Below are positions 1-8,078 of a stretch of 64,000 nucleotides of DNA, piece after piece (position 1 is the stretch's first letter; the number at the start of each line of letters is the position of its first letter). The DNA lies in the NCBI RefSeq assembly GCF_018919395.1, contig NZ_JAHLME010000001.1, forward strand, positions 1,094,193 through 1,158,192, written 5' to 3'. This stretch comes from Geomonas azotofigens. Its GTDB lineage: Bacteria > Desulfobacterota > Desulfuromonadia > Geobacterales > Geobacteraceae. The position numbers and the translations under genes were made by a program. The notes under the pieces are model-generated. The model did not search any database, was not told where the DNA came from, and saw only the letters and a list, made by a program, of their open reading frames with translations.

Positions 1-300
1 GATCGACCGTACCAGCGGGCTCACCTCCTGCACCTTCGCCTTGACGGCGAGGTCGGCGTCGAATACGGCCTTGCCGCTCAGGCGCATCCAGGAAAACTGC
101 GGGCCGCTGGCGCAGAATTCCACGAAGGGACTCCGCTCCAGCTCCCGGAACACCGGCTTTTGATTGCCGGTGCAGAAGTAGAGCCTCCCCTCCTCCTCGA
201 ACATGAACTGGAAAGGTCGTACCTTGGGCTTGCCGTCCACCCCCACCGTGGCCAGGTATTGCACCTGGCTCTGTTTCAGAAACTCAACGACTCTCCTCAT
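1..300 (-). CDS. Pyridoxamine 5'-phosphate oxidase family protein (partial, C-terminus outside window)
   Basis: I translated the minus strand from an ATG at 300; the frame stays open to base 1, giving the first 100 residues. It begins MRRVVEFLKQSQVQYLATVG and continues with GKPKVRPFQFMFEEEGRLYFCT, the opening beta-strands of the split-barrel FMN-binding fold of the pyridoxamine-phosphate-oxidase-like family. A good ribosome site (GGAG, about 6 bases upstream) supports the start. Family members of this size are usually flavin- or F420-binding reductases of unknown substrate, not true PdxH. The MarR gene just upstream reads the same way and may control it. The fold is fairly sure, the substrate unknown. 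Confidence 0.75.
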   Translation of the reverse strand, partial: MRRVVEFLKQSQVQYLATVGVDGKPKVRPFQFMFEEEGRLYFCTGNQKPVFRELERSPFVEFCASGPQFSWMRLSGKAVFDADLAVKAKVQEVSPLVRSI

Positions 301-385
301 GCGCTGCTCCTTTTCGCTTCGTTATTTCGCACCCCTCGCGAGCGGTGGATAAAGGTTGGATATCAAACCTTTTCGGTAAAAAAAC

Positions 386-811
386 TCACGGCAGGTTGGC
401 GCGGATCTTCTTCAGCAGGCGCACCAGTTCCCTTTGTTCCGCCTCGTCGACGCCGCGCCAGATCCGGTCGATCAGGTTGCGCGAGACCTCCTCGAACACC
501 GGCTGCAGCGCCTGTCCCCGCTGCGAGAGCTTGACGTACACCGTCCTTTGGTCGAGGGTGCTGCTCACCTTGTCCACGTAGCCGTTGGCGACCAGTTTCC
601 CCACCAACGCGGTCACCGTCGACTTGTCGCGGCGCACCGCCTTGGCCAGGTCCTTCATGTTCACCTGCTCGTTGTTGAAGAGGTGGAACAGGATGGCGCC
701 GTGCGAAGGGGCGAGCCCGTCGATCCCCAGGCGCTTGAGCTCCTGGAGCAGGTAGCGGTTGATCCCTGCCCGGGTGTCGCTGATGATGGCGGCGATGTTG
801 CGAGTATCCAT
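386..811 (-). CDS. MarR family transcriptional regulator
   Basis: A 141-residue winged-helix regulator. The recognition region is visible as NMKDLAKAVRRDKSTVTALV (about residues 47-66 counted from the ATG), followed by a wing strand with LDQRTVYVKLSQRG, the typical MarR D-x-R-wing pattern, and a C-terminal dimerisation helix. I chose the ATG at 811 over the upstream in-frame TTG at 838 because the TTG lies inside a palindrome that also sits in the spacer of a good promoter. That choice leaves an almost leaderless message. It probably represses itself and the flavin-type gene downstream (1-300). The ligand cannot be told from sequence. Confidence 0.85.
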   Translation of the reverse strand: MDTRNIAAIISDTRAGINRYLLQELKRLGIDGLAPSHGAILFHLFNNEQVNMKDLAKAVRRDKSTVTALVGKLVANGYVDKVSSTLDQRTVYVKLSQRGQALQPVFEEVSRNLIDRIWRGVDEAEQRELVRLLKKIRANLP

Positions 812-819
812 GGGATGGG

Positions 820-848
820 AATTTAGTTTGATGGCCAACTAAAGTCAA
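820..848 (-). promoter_or_regulatory. marR promoter with palindromic operator in the spacer
   Basis: On the minus strand TTGACT (848-843) and TAAATT (825-820) are separated by exactly 17 bases. The spacer and -10 edge hold an inverted repeat, TTAGTT/AACTAA arms at 823-828 and 837-842 with 8 bases between, the size and symmetry expected for a MarR dimer site. A start of transcription about 7 bases beyond the -10 would fall next to the ATG at 811. Seen in sequence; use as an operator is inferred. Confidence 0.6.
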
Positions 849-849
849 T

Positions 850-887
850 AAAAAAAACCGGCAGGTTCAGACAGCGTCCCGCCGGCT
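850..887 (-). terminator. Intrinsic terminator of the PocR-type hybrid kinase gene
   Basis: Reading the minus strand, a stem CCGGCGGG/CCTGCCGG (885-878 and 865-858, one mismatch) is followed by a run of seven or more T (857-850). It lies 24 bases after the kinase stop codon and directly in front of the marR promoter. Confidence 0.75.
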
Positions 888-910
888 GGGAAATTCCAGG
901 GGGAACGGGA

Positions 911-2968
911 TCAGTCGTCGGAGAGGAAGGTGTCCTCGATCTTGACGGAAAGGGTGCTGATGTCGAACGGTTTCTGGATGAAGTGCATCCCCTCCTCGAC
1001 CACGCCGCTTCTCGCCACGAGGTCGGCCGTGTAGCCGGACATGAACAGCACCTTCACTTCGGGGAACAGGGACTTGATCTCGCGCACCATCTCGTTGCCG
1101 CTCATGCCGGGCATGATGACGTCGGTGAGCACCAGGTCGATCTTGTTGTCGCGGTCGGTGCAGATGTTGATGCCGTCCCGGGGAGTGTCGGCAACTATGA
1201 CGCAGTACCCAAGCTCCTCCAGGTATGACCTGGTCACCATGCGCACCATGTCGTTGTCTTCGACCAGGAGCACCGTCCCGGTCCCGATCCGGACATCGGT
1301 GCATCTGCGCTGCGCTTCCGCCGCCGCGGCCGAGCTGCTGCGGGGAAGGTAGATCTTGAACGAGGTGCCGTGTCCGATTTCGGAATAGACGTTGATGAAG
1401 CCGCCGTTTTGCCGAACGATGCCGTACACGGTGGCGAGCCCCAGCCCGGTTCCCTTGCCCAGTCCCTTGGTGGTGTAGAAGGGCTCGAAGATGTGCTCCA
1501 GCACCTCCTCTCCCATCCCCACCCCCGTGTCGCTCACGACCAACTGTACGTAGTCGCCGGGGACCGCGTCGCGCAGGTACTGGCAGCTTTTCTGGCTCAG
1601 GTGCACGTTTTCGGTGTGGATGGAGAGGACACCGCCATCGGGCATGGCGTCGCGGGCGTTGACCGCGAGGTTGACCAGCACCTGGTCGACCTGGGACGGG
1701 TCCATCTTGACCGCCCACAGGTCGGGGCCGGGGTGACAGACCAGGGTGACGCTCTCCTCGATCAGCCGCAACAGCGTTTTCTGCGCCTCGGCGATGAGCT
1801 GGTTCAGGTACACCGGCCTGGGGTCGATGATCTCCTTGCGCGAGAAGGCGAGTAACTGGCGGGTGATCTGGCTGGAGCGTTGCGCAGCGGTGGCGATCTG
1901 CTCGAGCGGCTGCCATAGCGGGTGTCCCGGGGCTATCTTCATCTGGGCGAGCTGCGCCTGCCCCATGATGACGGTGAGCATGTTGTTGAAGTCATGCGCC
2001 ACCCCTCCCGCGAGCCTCCCCACCGATTCCATTTTCAGGGCCTGGCGCAGTTGCTCTTCGGTGTACTTGCGCTCGGTGATGTCACGCACGGTGGCGATGA
2101 CGCCGACGATCTCCCCCCCGGCGTTTTGCAGGGGCGCCAGGGTGTCGGAATGCCAGATGGAGCGCCCCGAATCCGGCAGCTGCAACTCCACCTCGCCGGA
2201 TTCGGCGCCATTGCCGGCGAGAACCCGCCGCAGCCGCTCCACCACCCCCGCCTGGGCGAGCATCGGAAAGACCTCGTGGGGCTGCTTGCCGATGACCTGG
2301 TCCGCGCTATAGCCCGACATCTCCTCCATGTACCGGTTCCAGACCTGGAAGCGCAGCCCGCGGTCGTAGACGATGATCCCTTCCTGGGCGGAGGCGATGA
2401 TCTGCTGCACGCGCTCCTCGCTCTCGCGCAGGCATTCCTGGACCTCGAGGCTTCGTAACTGGGTCAGTCCCTGGATGGCCAGCAGCTCGGTGAGGTTGGC
2501 GATGAAAGAAAGGTTCTGGTCCAGCTTTTCCTGGCTGATGACAGGTACGCGATCCATGGCCAGCAGGTAGGACGCCTCCCCGAAACCGTACCTCGCAGCC
2601 TGGAGCCGGAAACGGTGACGATCGGGAGGGTGCAGGAAGAGTTGCCCGGTGAAGATGTTGGCGAGGTGCTCACCCTCTATCACCAGGGGGGTGGCGGTGT
2701 CGGTGAGCCCCAAGGGGCAGGTGATCTGGACGTGGCGCTGCTGGTCCTGCAGGCCGCTGGTGATTTTCCGGTCGCTTTCGATGCAGAACTTTTCCGTGGT
2801 GGGATTGACGCGGTGGAACCTGGTACAGATGTCCTGCCAGCCCGAGCCGGTCAGGATCTTCCCCTCCAGGTCGATGATGGCCGACGGGATCCCGGATACC
2901 TCGTAGAGGCTGTCGAGGATCACCTGCAGCTTCGGAATGTCGAGAAGTTGGGCGATTGAATATTTCAT
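911..2968 (-). CDS. Hybrid sensor histidine kinase: PocR - PAS - HisKA - HATPase - receiver
   Basis: A 685-residue soluble signalling protein without membrane segments. Residues about 5-175 match the PocR ligand-sensing domain (KLQVILDSLYEVSGIPSAII, then a C-rich stretch ending in CPLGL). A PAS domain follows (about 190-305, QEGIIVYDRGLRFQVWNRYM). The kinase core shows the phospho-acceptor box GGVAHDFNNMLTVIMG, the N box NLAVNARDAMPDGG, and the G boxes DTGVGMGEEV and GKGTGLGLATVYG. A C-terminal receiver (about 570-685) has LVEDND, phospho-Asp in VLTDVIMPG and KPFD. A hybrid phosphorelay node is certain by domains; PocR domains sense small metabolites such as diols or hydrocarbons in some systems, but the signal here is unknown. 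No clear ribosome site precedes the ATG. Confidence 0.9.
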   Translation of the reverse strand: MKYSIAQLLDIPKLQVILDSLYEVSGIPSAIIDLEGKILTGSGWQDICTRFHRVNPTTEKFCIESDRKITSGLQDQQRHVQITCPLGLTDTATPLVIEGEHLANIFTGQLFLHPPDRHRFRLQAARYGFGEASYLLAMDRVPVISQEKLDQNLSFIANLTELLAIQGLTQLRSLEVQECLRESEERVQQIIASAQEGIIVYDRGLRFQVWNRYMEEMSGYSADQVIGKQPHEVFPMLAQAGVVERLRRVLAGNGAESGEVELQLPDSGRSIWHSDTLAPLQNAGGEIVGVIATVRDITERKYTEEQLRQALKMESVGRLAGGVAHDFNNMLTVIMGQAQLAQMKIAPGHPLWQPLEQIATAAQRSSQITRQLLAFSRKEIIDPRPVYLNQLIAEAQKTLLRLIEESVTLVCHPGPDLWAVKMDPSQVDQVLVNLAVNARDAMPDGGVLSIHTENVHLSQKSCQYLRDAVPGDYVQLVVSDTGVGMGEEVLEHIFEPFYTTKGLGKGTGLGLATVYGIVRQNGGFINVYSEIGHGTSFKIYLPRSSSAAAAEAQRRCTDVRIGTGTVLLVEDNDMVRMVTRSYLEELGYCVIVADTPRDGINICTDRDNKIDLVLTDVIMPGMSGNEMVREIKSLFPEVKVLFMSGYTADLVARSGVVEEGMHFIQKPFDISTLSVKIEDTFLSDD

Positions 2969-3129
2969 GCAGTCTTGAGTACCGGCAAAGTCAGTGATGT
3001 CGATCGTCCAGCCTGGCTGAATGCTTATCAGGATATGTTAATAGAGTATTCCGTGGAACTGTCAATGAGGGAAATGGAAGGCGCGAGGGGGAAACTTCGT
3101 AAGGATGCCGCGACAAAGAGAAGTTTCAT

Positions 3130-3729
3130 CTACTTGAGAAACTCCTCCATGGCGACCGCGGCGCAGTCGGGGCAATAACTGTGGCTGAACACCGCCTCCG
3201 AGTGCTCCGAGATATAGGACTCCAGCTGGTACCAGTAGCCCAGGTCATCCCGGATCTTCTTGCAGGTCATGCAGATCGGGAGCAGCCCCGACAACTCCTT
3301 CACCCTCGACAGTGCGGCCTGCAGTTCCTGGTTCTGACGTCGCAGCGCCTCTTTCTGGGCCAGCAGTTCCAGGTGCACCGCCACGCGCCGGGACAGGACC
3401 GCCGGCTTCACCGGCTTGGTGATGAAGTCCACCGCGCCCATCTCGAAGCCCCGGGTCTCGTCGACCTCCTCGTTCAACGCGGAGATGAAGATGACCGGGA
3501 TGTCGTACAGGCGCGGGTCCCGCTTCAGCAGGCGGCACAGTTCGTAGCCGTCCATTTCCGGCATCATGATGTCGAGCAGGATCAGGTCCGGGCTCGCGGA
3601 TTCGAGCAGTCGCAGCGCCTCTGTGCCGCTGTTGGCGCCGATGACTTCGTACTCCGCGCGAAGAACCTTGTAAAGAATGATGAGATTCTCTACCGTGTCG
3701 TCTACGATGAGGATGGTTTTTTTTGCCAC
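3130..3729 (-). CDS. Response regulator with C-terminal Cys-containing helper module
   Basis: A 199-residue protein starting at a GTG preceded by GAGGGCCAGG. Residues 1-125 are a receiver: ILIVDDT acid pocket, phospho-Asp in LILLDIMMPEMDGYE, and the KPVKP loop lysine. After a coiled-coil linker (about 128-150) comes GLLPICMTCKKIRDDLGYW and later SHSYCPDCA. This ICxxCKKIRDDxGYW module with CPxC is frequent at the ends of Geobacteraceae receivers and PAS proteins; paired CxxC motifs suggest metal or redox binding but no function is proven. It has no DNA-binding domain. It lies 29 bases downstream of the hybrid kinase at 3759-5660 and is probably its partner. Confidence 0.88.
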   Translation of the reverse strand: MAKKTILIVDDTVENLIILYKVLRAEYEVIGANSGTEALRLLESASPDLILLDIMMPEMDGYELCRLLKRDPRLYDIPVIFISALNEEVDETRGFEMGAVDFITKPVKPAVLSRRVAVHLELLAQKEALRRQNQELQAALSRVKELSGLLPICMTCKKIRDDLGYWYQLESYISEHSEAVFSHSYCPDCAAVAMEEFLK

Positions 3730-3758
3730 CTGGCCCTCAAGGTGACCAAGAGGCCCGC

Positions 3759-5660
3759 TTACAGACTCTGGTCAATCTGGATGTTCAGCTCCTCGCAGAG
3801 CCTTCGCACTGTCTGCAATGCGCCGATGCAATCGAACTGTTTGATTTGGTGGTTCAGCAGAGACATCAGGGGAAGTTCGGGGACCGCATGGGCGAGGTCG
3901 TTCACCTTGTCCAGCACCCCCATGTTCCTCTGCTGTAACAGGGGAACCACGGAGCTAAGTATGTCGGCAACTTTGGCTATGTCAACAGAGTGTGCCGCCG
4001 GGGGCGGGGTGCCGGACGGGGCTTCCCCGTGAGGTGAGGGCAACCGCAGGCAGCGCTTCAGCTCCTGAAGCAATGTCGCGATCTCCACCGGCTTGGGGAC
4101 GTAGCCGTCGTAGCCCAGTTTGAGAAACGTCTCCTGCTGGTTCTTCAAGGCGTGGGCGGTGAGGGCGATGACGGCGGTCCGATTGCCGGAACCGTGCTCC
4201 GACTCCCTGATGCGGCGCATCGCTTCGTTGCCGTCCATGGTCGGCATCTCCACGTCCATGAGGATGACGTCGAAACGTCTCTCTCGCCATTTGCGCAGCA
4301 CCTCCTCGCCGTCGGCGGCCGTCTCCATCTTGTGCCCGAAACGCTCGAGGAGCCGGGACATGATGTTGCGGTTGGTCTCCTGGTCGTCGGCCAGCAGGAT
4401 GTGCAGCTTCTTCCCCTCCCACCGGGGCCTGGTCTCGCTTCTGGCGGGAGCCCCCGGCGGCTCGTCGGAGCGCCGAAACGGGATCACCATGTGGAAGCTG
4501 CTCCCGGCGTTCTTGCGGCTTTCGGCCCAGAGCCTTCCCCCCATGAGGTCGACGAGCTTGCTGCTGATGGAAAGCCCGAGCCCGGTGCCGCCGTATTTGC
4601 GCGTCGTGGAACTGTCTTCCTGTCCGAATGGGGAGAAGATGTGCTCGATGGCGTCGGCCGTGATGCCGATGCCGCTGTCGCTGACGCAGATCTCGAGCTC
4701 GGCCACATCTCCCAGGTCCTTCTTCACGGAGACGGAGACGGTGACACCCCCCTCGTTGGTGAACTTGATGGCGTTGCCCACGATGTTGAAAAGGACCTGT
4801 TTCAGCCTCAACTGGTCCCCCACCAAGGTGTCGGGGACCTGGTCGGCGACTTCGGCATGCAGGAAGAGCCCCTTTCCCAGGACCGCGGTCATCTGCGCCT
4901 TGATGACGTCGTTGATGCTGCGCCTGATGCTGAAGCTGTGCTGTTCCAGGTCTATCTTGCCGGCCTCGACCTTGGACAGGTCGAGGATGTCGTTGATGAT
5001 GGCCAGGAGCCCCTCAGAGGAGCCCAGGATGCCGTCCACGTATTCCTTCTGCTCCGGGGTGAGGTCGGTGAAGGCGAGCAACTGGGACATCCCCATGATG
5101 CTGTTCATGGGGGTGCGGATCTCGTGGCTCATGTTGGCGAGGAAGTCGCTCTTGGCGCGGTTGGCGGCCTCGGCGCTCTCACGGGCCAGCACCAGTTCCA
5201 TCTCCGCCATTTTCCGGTCGGTGATGTCGAAGCAGTAGCCGATGTAGCCGGCGAAGCCGCCGTCCACCGCCTGCATGGGGCGGCCGATGTCCAGGATCCA
5301 GCGGAACTCCCCGTCGTGACGGCGCAGACGGTATTCCATCTCGAAGCTTTCCCGCTTTTCGAAGGCCCCAAGCCAGATGTCGACACAGCGCTGCAGGTCC
5401 TCCTGGTGGACCCCCTCGGCCCAGCCGTTGCCGTATTCCTGTTCCATGGAGCGTCCGGTGAAGGAGAGCCAGGTGTCGTTGAACCAGTCGCACTCAGCAC
5501 TGGTGTTGGCGCGCCATATCAGTACCGGTGCCTGGGCCAGTATTGTCAGGTAATGGTCCGCCAGCATCCGCTCCCTGGGGGCATTTTGTTCCACGGGAGC
5601 GGATGCGCCTGTGGCTGAGAGCGGGGAGGTGCTCGAGCGATTACTGTCCTTGCTTGGCAT
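3759..5660 (-). CDS. Hybrid sensor histidine kinase: PAS - HisKA - HATPase - receiver
   Basis: A 633-residue cytosolic hybrid kinase. I placed the start at the ATG at 5660 (MPSKDSN) because AGGAGAGG sits 6 bases upstream; an in-frame ATG at 5702 would add 14 residues without a ribosome site. Domains: PAS with PAC tail (about 35-150), HisKA with FLANMSHEIRTPMNSIMGM, HATPase with GNAIKFTNEGG, DSGIGI and GGTGLGLSI, then a receiver with LLADDQETNRN and ILMDVEMPTMDG. A helical tail of about 75 residues ends in FDCIGALQTVRRLCEELN; it resembles the helical tails often found after such receivers but I see no clear Hpt histidine box. Followed by the single-domain regulator at 3130-3729, likely one operon. 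Confidence 0.9.
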   Translation of the reverse strand: MPSKDSNRSSTSPLSATGASAPVEQNAPRERMLADHYLTILAQAPVLIWRANTSAECDWFNDTWLSFTGRSMEQEYGNGWAEGVHQEDLQRCVDIWLGAFEKRESFEMEYRLRRHDGEFRWILDIGRPMQAVDGGFAGYIGYCFDITDRKMAEMELVLARESAEAANRAKSDFLANMSHEIRTPMNSIMGMSQLLAFTDLTPEQKEYVDGILGSSEGLLAIINDILDLSKVEAGKIDLEQHSFSIRRSINDVIKAQMTAVLGKGLFLHAEVADQVPDTLVGDQLRLKQVLFNIVGNAIKFTNEGGVTVSVSVKKDLGDVAELEICVSDSGIGITADAIEHIFSPFGQEDSSTTRKYGGTGLGLSISSKLVDLMGGRLWAESRKNAGSSFHMVIPFRRSDEPPGAPARSETRPRWEGKKLHILLADDQETNRNIMSRLLERFGHKMETAADGEEVLRKWRERRFDVILMDVEMPTMDGNEAMRRIRESEHGSGNRTAVIALTAHALKNQQETFLKLGYDGYVPKPVEIATLLQELKRCLRLPSPHGEAPSGTPPPAAHSVDIAKVADILSSVVPLLQQRNMGVLDKVNDLAHAVPELPLMSLLNHQIKQFDCIGALQTVRRLCEELNIQIDQSL

Positions 5661-5862
5661 TCTGGCCCTCTCCTGATTGCGGCTCGGGTCATGATGAGTC
5701 ATTAACGGTCGCTGACATTATTATCAGATAATTTGGATCTCTCAAAATGATTTTTTGCGGGAGGGCTGTCCCGTAGATACTTCCACAAAAAAAGGTGTTT
5801 ATAGTCCCCAAGGGGGCACGTGCGAAGAAGAAAAATGTTATTTGTTCAATTAAAAATTTACC

Positions 5863-6603
5863 TCAGAGGGTGAATCCGTACTTCTTTAACACGGACACCG
5901 CTTCAGGCTGTTTGAGATAGTGGAAAAAAGCGGCGGCCTCACCCTTGCCAGCGGCGGACGAGGTGAGCGCCATGGGATAGACGATGCGCGGATGGAGCTG
6001 CCGCGGCACGGTGAAGAGGATGCGCGCCCGTTTCCCCAGCAGCGCGTCGCTGCGGTACACGAAGGCTCCCTCCACCTCGCCGCGCTCCGCGTACATCATG
6101 CTCTCCCTGACGTCCTTGGCGAAGACGAGTTTCCCGTTCAGCTGTTGCTCGAGGCCCGCTTTCCTGATGGCCTCCATCGCGTACTCGCCGGCAGGCACGC
6201 TTTGGGGGCTCCCGAGGGCGATCCTGCCCAGGGCGGTGAGGTCGTGCATGCCGGTGACCTTCTTGTCGGTGCTGCCGGCGAAGACCAGGGTGTTGCAGGC
6301 CAGCGTGTCGACCGAGGCCACCAGCTTCCTCTGGTGCAGGTACGCCATCCATTGCTCGTTGGCGGAGATGAAGAGGTCGGCCGGTGCGCCGCTCTCTATC
6401 TGCTTGGCGAGGGTGCCGGAGGCGCCGTAGTTCCTGACGATCCTGGCGCCGGGGTGCTTGCGGGTGAAGTTGTCGGCGAGCTCATTGATGGCCTCCTTGA
6501 GGCTCACGGCGGCCGAGATGGTGATTTCGCCGGCGCGAGCCGGTGCGGAGAGCAACAGCACAACGAAGAGGGACGCTGCTGCCCGGATAACGGTTTTGGT
6601 CAT
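5863..6603 (-). CDS. modA: Molybdate ABC transporter substrate-binding protein
   Basis: A 246-residue periplasmic binding protein with an N-terminal Sec signal ending near APARA-GEITISAAVSLKEA. The ISAAxSLKEA start, NYGASGTLAKQIESGAPADLF and the later FAKDVRES and EGAFVYRSDA blocks are the ModA signature. It would bind molybdate or tungstate in the periplasm for a ModBC transporter. No modB or modC follows: the next gene on this strand is a kinase, so ModA is an orphan here and must use a permease encoded elsewhere, or the locus is reduced. Mo/W-dependent genes in the window (AOR at 40972-42774, MosA/B-like at 23262-24065) are plausible beneficiaries. Confidence 0.92.
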   Translation of the reverse strand: MTKTVIRAAASLFVVLLLSAPARAGEITISAAVSLKEAINELADNFTRKHPGARIVRNYGASGTLAKQIESGAPADLFISANEQWMAYLHQRKLVASVDTLACNTLVFAGSTDKKVTGMHDLTALGRIALGSPQSVPAGEYAMEAIRKAGLEQQLNGKLVFAKDVRESMMYAERGEVEGAFVYRSDALLGKRARILFTVPRQLHPRIVYPMALTSSAAGKGEAAAFFHYLKQPEAVSVLKKYGFTL

Positions 6604-7118
6604 GGCGGGCTCCTTCGGAATGAGATGGGCGGCGGAAACGTGCGCCGTCGTTGCCGTGATTACATGACGCGTGCCAGATCCGGCTGCAGCGGTGGAGTCT
6701 CGGTAACACGGTGCATCGACGAAGTCCGGGGAGAACGTGGAGCCGGGTCACCCCCTCCCTTGACGGGTGAGGGATGGGGGGTGGGTGAAGCGGCAACCAG
6801 CGGGAATGATGGCATCTTACCCACCCCCTTGCCACTCCCGCAAGGGGAGGGGAGCAAACGGCGCACCCCTGCCATCGCAATCTTCGATCGACAATGGAGA
6901 AGAGGGCTGAATAAGGCGAATGAGGCGGATGAAGCGGGAGGAGTGCCGGGAAAAGGGGCAACTGCCACGGGATGCGGCACCATTTCTTCCCTCCGGGGGG
7001 AGGGGGCTGAGGCCGTCGGGGACATGGGGGCGATCGCCTTTTGGGAGAGGGACGTGGAGGTAGCCTCTGCCTTCAGGTCATTCCGCTTTGGGCGGCGGTG
7101 GGGTACGCCGGCGGGGGC
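6604..7118. other. 515-bp non-coding interval upstream of modA
   Basis: No convincing gene. The part next to modA carries its ribosome site (GGAGCCC before the ATG). The middle contains a large inverted pair of C/G-rich repeats (6750-6853, listed separately). Translated frames here are short, proline- and arginine-rich and lack ribosome sites, so I regard them as non-coding. Confidence 0.6.
6750..6853. repeat. CCCCTCCC-type palindromic intergenic element (inverted pair)
   Basis: Two C/G-rich halves face each other: CACCCCCTCCC...GGGTGGGTGAAG (6749-6790) and CTTACCCACCC...GGGGAGGGG (6816-6853). Together they can fold into one long hairpin. Relatives occur in this window at 7473-7514, 11812-11836, 14462-14495, 55569-55613 and 56739-56790. 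Confidence 0.7.
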
Positions 7119-7538
7119 TCAGCGGTAGGTGGCGAGGATGTAGTCGGCGATGAGGCGGGCGTCGGCGTCGGGGATGGTGCCCTCGTCGAAGCGGGTCATC
7201 CCCGGGCCGGGGTTGCGCATCCTTGCGACGATGCCGGCGGGCGTGGTGACACCGTTGTCGGCCAGCACGCCGCCGTGCAGGGTCTTCTTCGGGTTGATGA
7301 CGTTGCCGCCGTTGGGGTGGCAGGGGGCGCAGCGCTCCTTGAAGAGCTGGGCGCCGCGCGGCGTCGCCACGGGGGGCGGGGCGGCAGGCGGGGTGTCGGA
7401 GCAGCCGCAAAGGAGCGCGGCGAGCACGAAGCTTAGGCGAAGGGGCGCGAAGGCGCGGCGGCCGAGAAACGGCCCCCCTCCCGGCCTCCCCCCACCGGGG
7501 GAAGGAGCCGGGAGAGAAGCGGTGGATCGAGAGAACAT
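7119..7538 (-). CDS. Lipoprotein c-type cytochrome, monohaem
   Basis: A 139-residue frame whose core is a class I cytochrome c: haem site CAPCH, a GGNVINPKKTLHGGVLADNG segment, and a methionine in PGPGM that could be the distal haem ligand. A lipobox LLCGC after a hydrophobic stretch predicts a lipid-anchored periplasmic protein. The ATG at 7538 is 3 bases past the stop of the hydrogenase protease gene, so it probably belongs to the hya operon and may take electrons from, or supply them to, the hydrogenase cytochrome b. The first 34 residues are Gly/Pro/Arg-rich and are encoded by an inserted palindromic repeat (7473-7514), so the exact start and the efficiency of export are uncertain. Confidence 0.75.
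   Translation of the reverse strand: MFSRSTASLPAPSPGGGRPGGGPFLGRRAFAPLRLSFVLAALLCGCSDTPPAAPPPVATPRGAQLFKERCAPCHPNGGNVINPKKTLHGGVLADNGVTTPAGIVARMRNPGPGMTRFDEGTIPDADARLIADYILATYR
7473..7514. repeat. CCCCTCCC-type palindromic element inside the cytochrome 5' coding end
   Basis: The stretch reads CCCCCCTCCCGGCC... CCGGGGGAAGG...GCCGGGAG, the same C/G-rich palindrome family as at 6750-6853 and 55569-55613. It encodes the Gly/Pro-rich residues before the lipobox of the cytochrome at 7119-7538. Confidence 0.65.
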
Positions 7539-7543
7539 CGTCG

Positions 7544-8074
7544 CTAGTCCCGGCAGACGTTGACGGCGCGGGAGACGGGGCGGCACTGGACGCCGAAGGC
7601 GGAAAGCTCCTTCAGCACCGCCCCCTTCATGGTCTCCACCTGCAGCGACACCTCGTGGGTGAGCTCGGTCCCCATCTCGATGCTCCCCGGCTGCACGCCG
7701 ATCAGCACCATCTTGCCGGGGGCATGCCCCATGAGCCTGGCCACCGAGAGGAGGTCCTTGAGCCCCATCTGGTGCGGGGAGACCTTGGTCTCGAGGGCGA
7801 TGGGGAGCTCCTCGCCGGCAAGCCGCACGCAGGTCCCCGGCTCCTTCCCCGTTTCCACGGCGTCCACCATGATCAGGTGGCTCCTCCCCTCCAGCACCGG
7901 GAGGAGGTCGAGGCCCAGGGTGCCGCCGTCGACGATCTCGACATCCTTGGGGAAGCGGTACTCCCGCTGCAGTTGCTGCACCACGCGGATGCCGACGCCG
8001 TCGTCGCCCATGACCACGTTTCCTACGCCGAGCACCAGCACCTTCGGTGCGTTCTTTATCGAGTTAGCGGCCAC
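7544..8074 (-). CDS. hyaP: HyaD/HybD-family hydrogenase maturation endopeptidase
   Basis: A 176-residue protein starting at GTG (8074) behind GGAG. It opens VLVLGVGNVVMGDDGVGIRV, the GxGNxxxxDDGxGxR signature of NiFe-hydrogenase proteases, and carries the two further nickel-contacting acidic or His positions in MVDAVETG and SPHQMGL. The enzyme cleaves the C-terminal tail of the large subunit after nickel insertion; the cleavage site is present in the neighbouring HyaL. It follows the cytochrome b gene with its start 5 bases beyond that stop. The symbol follows the Geobacter sulfurreducens hyaSLBP naming; the E. coli equivalent is hyaD. Confidence 0.92.
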   Translation of the reverse strand: MAANSIKNAPKVLVLGVGNVVMGDDGVGIRVVQQLQREYRFPKDVEIVDGGTLGLDLLPVLEGRSHLIMVDAVETGKEPGTCVRLAGEELPIALETKVSPHQMGLKDLLSVARLMGHAPGKMVLIGVQPGSIEMGTELTHEVSLQVETMKGAVLKELSAFGVQCRPVSRAVNVCRD

Positions 8075-8078
8075 GTGT

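Noticed and set aside
6750..6853. C/G-rich palindromes as terminators
   Set aside because: No T-run follows and the same elements occur in many unrelated places, even inside a gene, so I list them as repeats.
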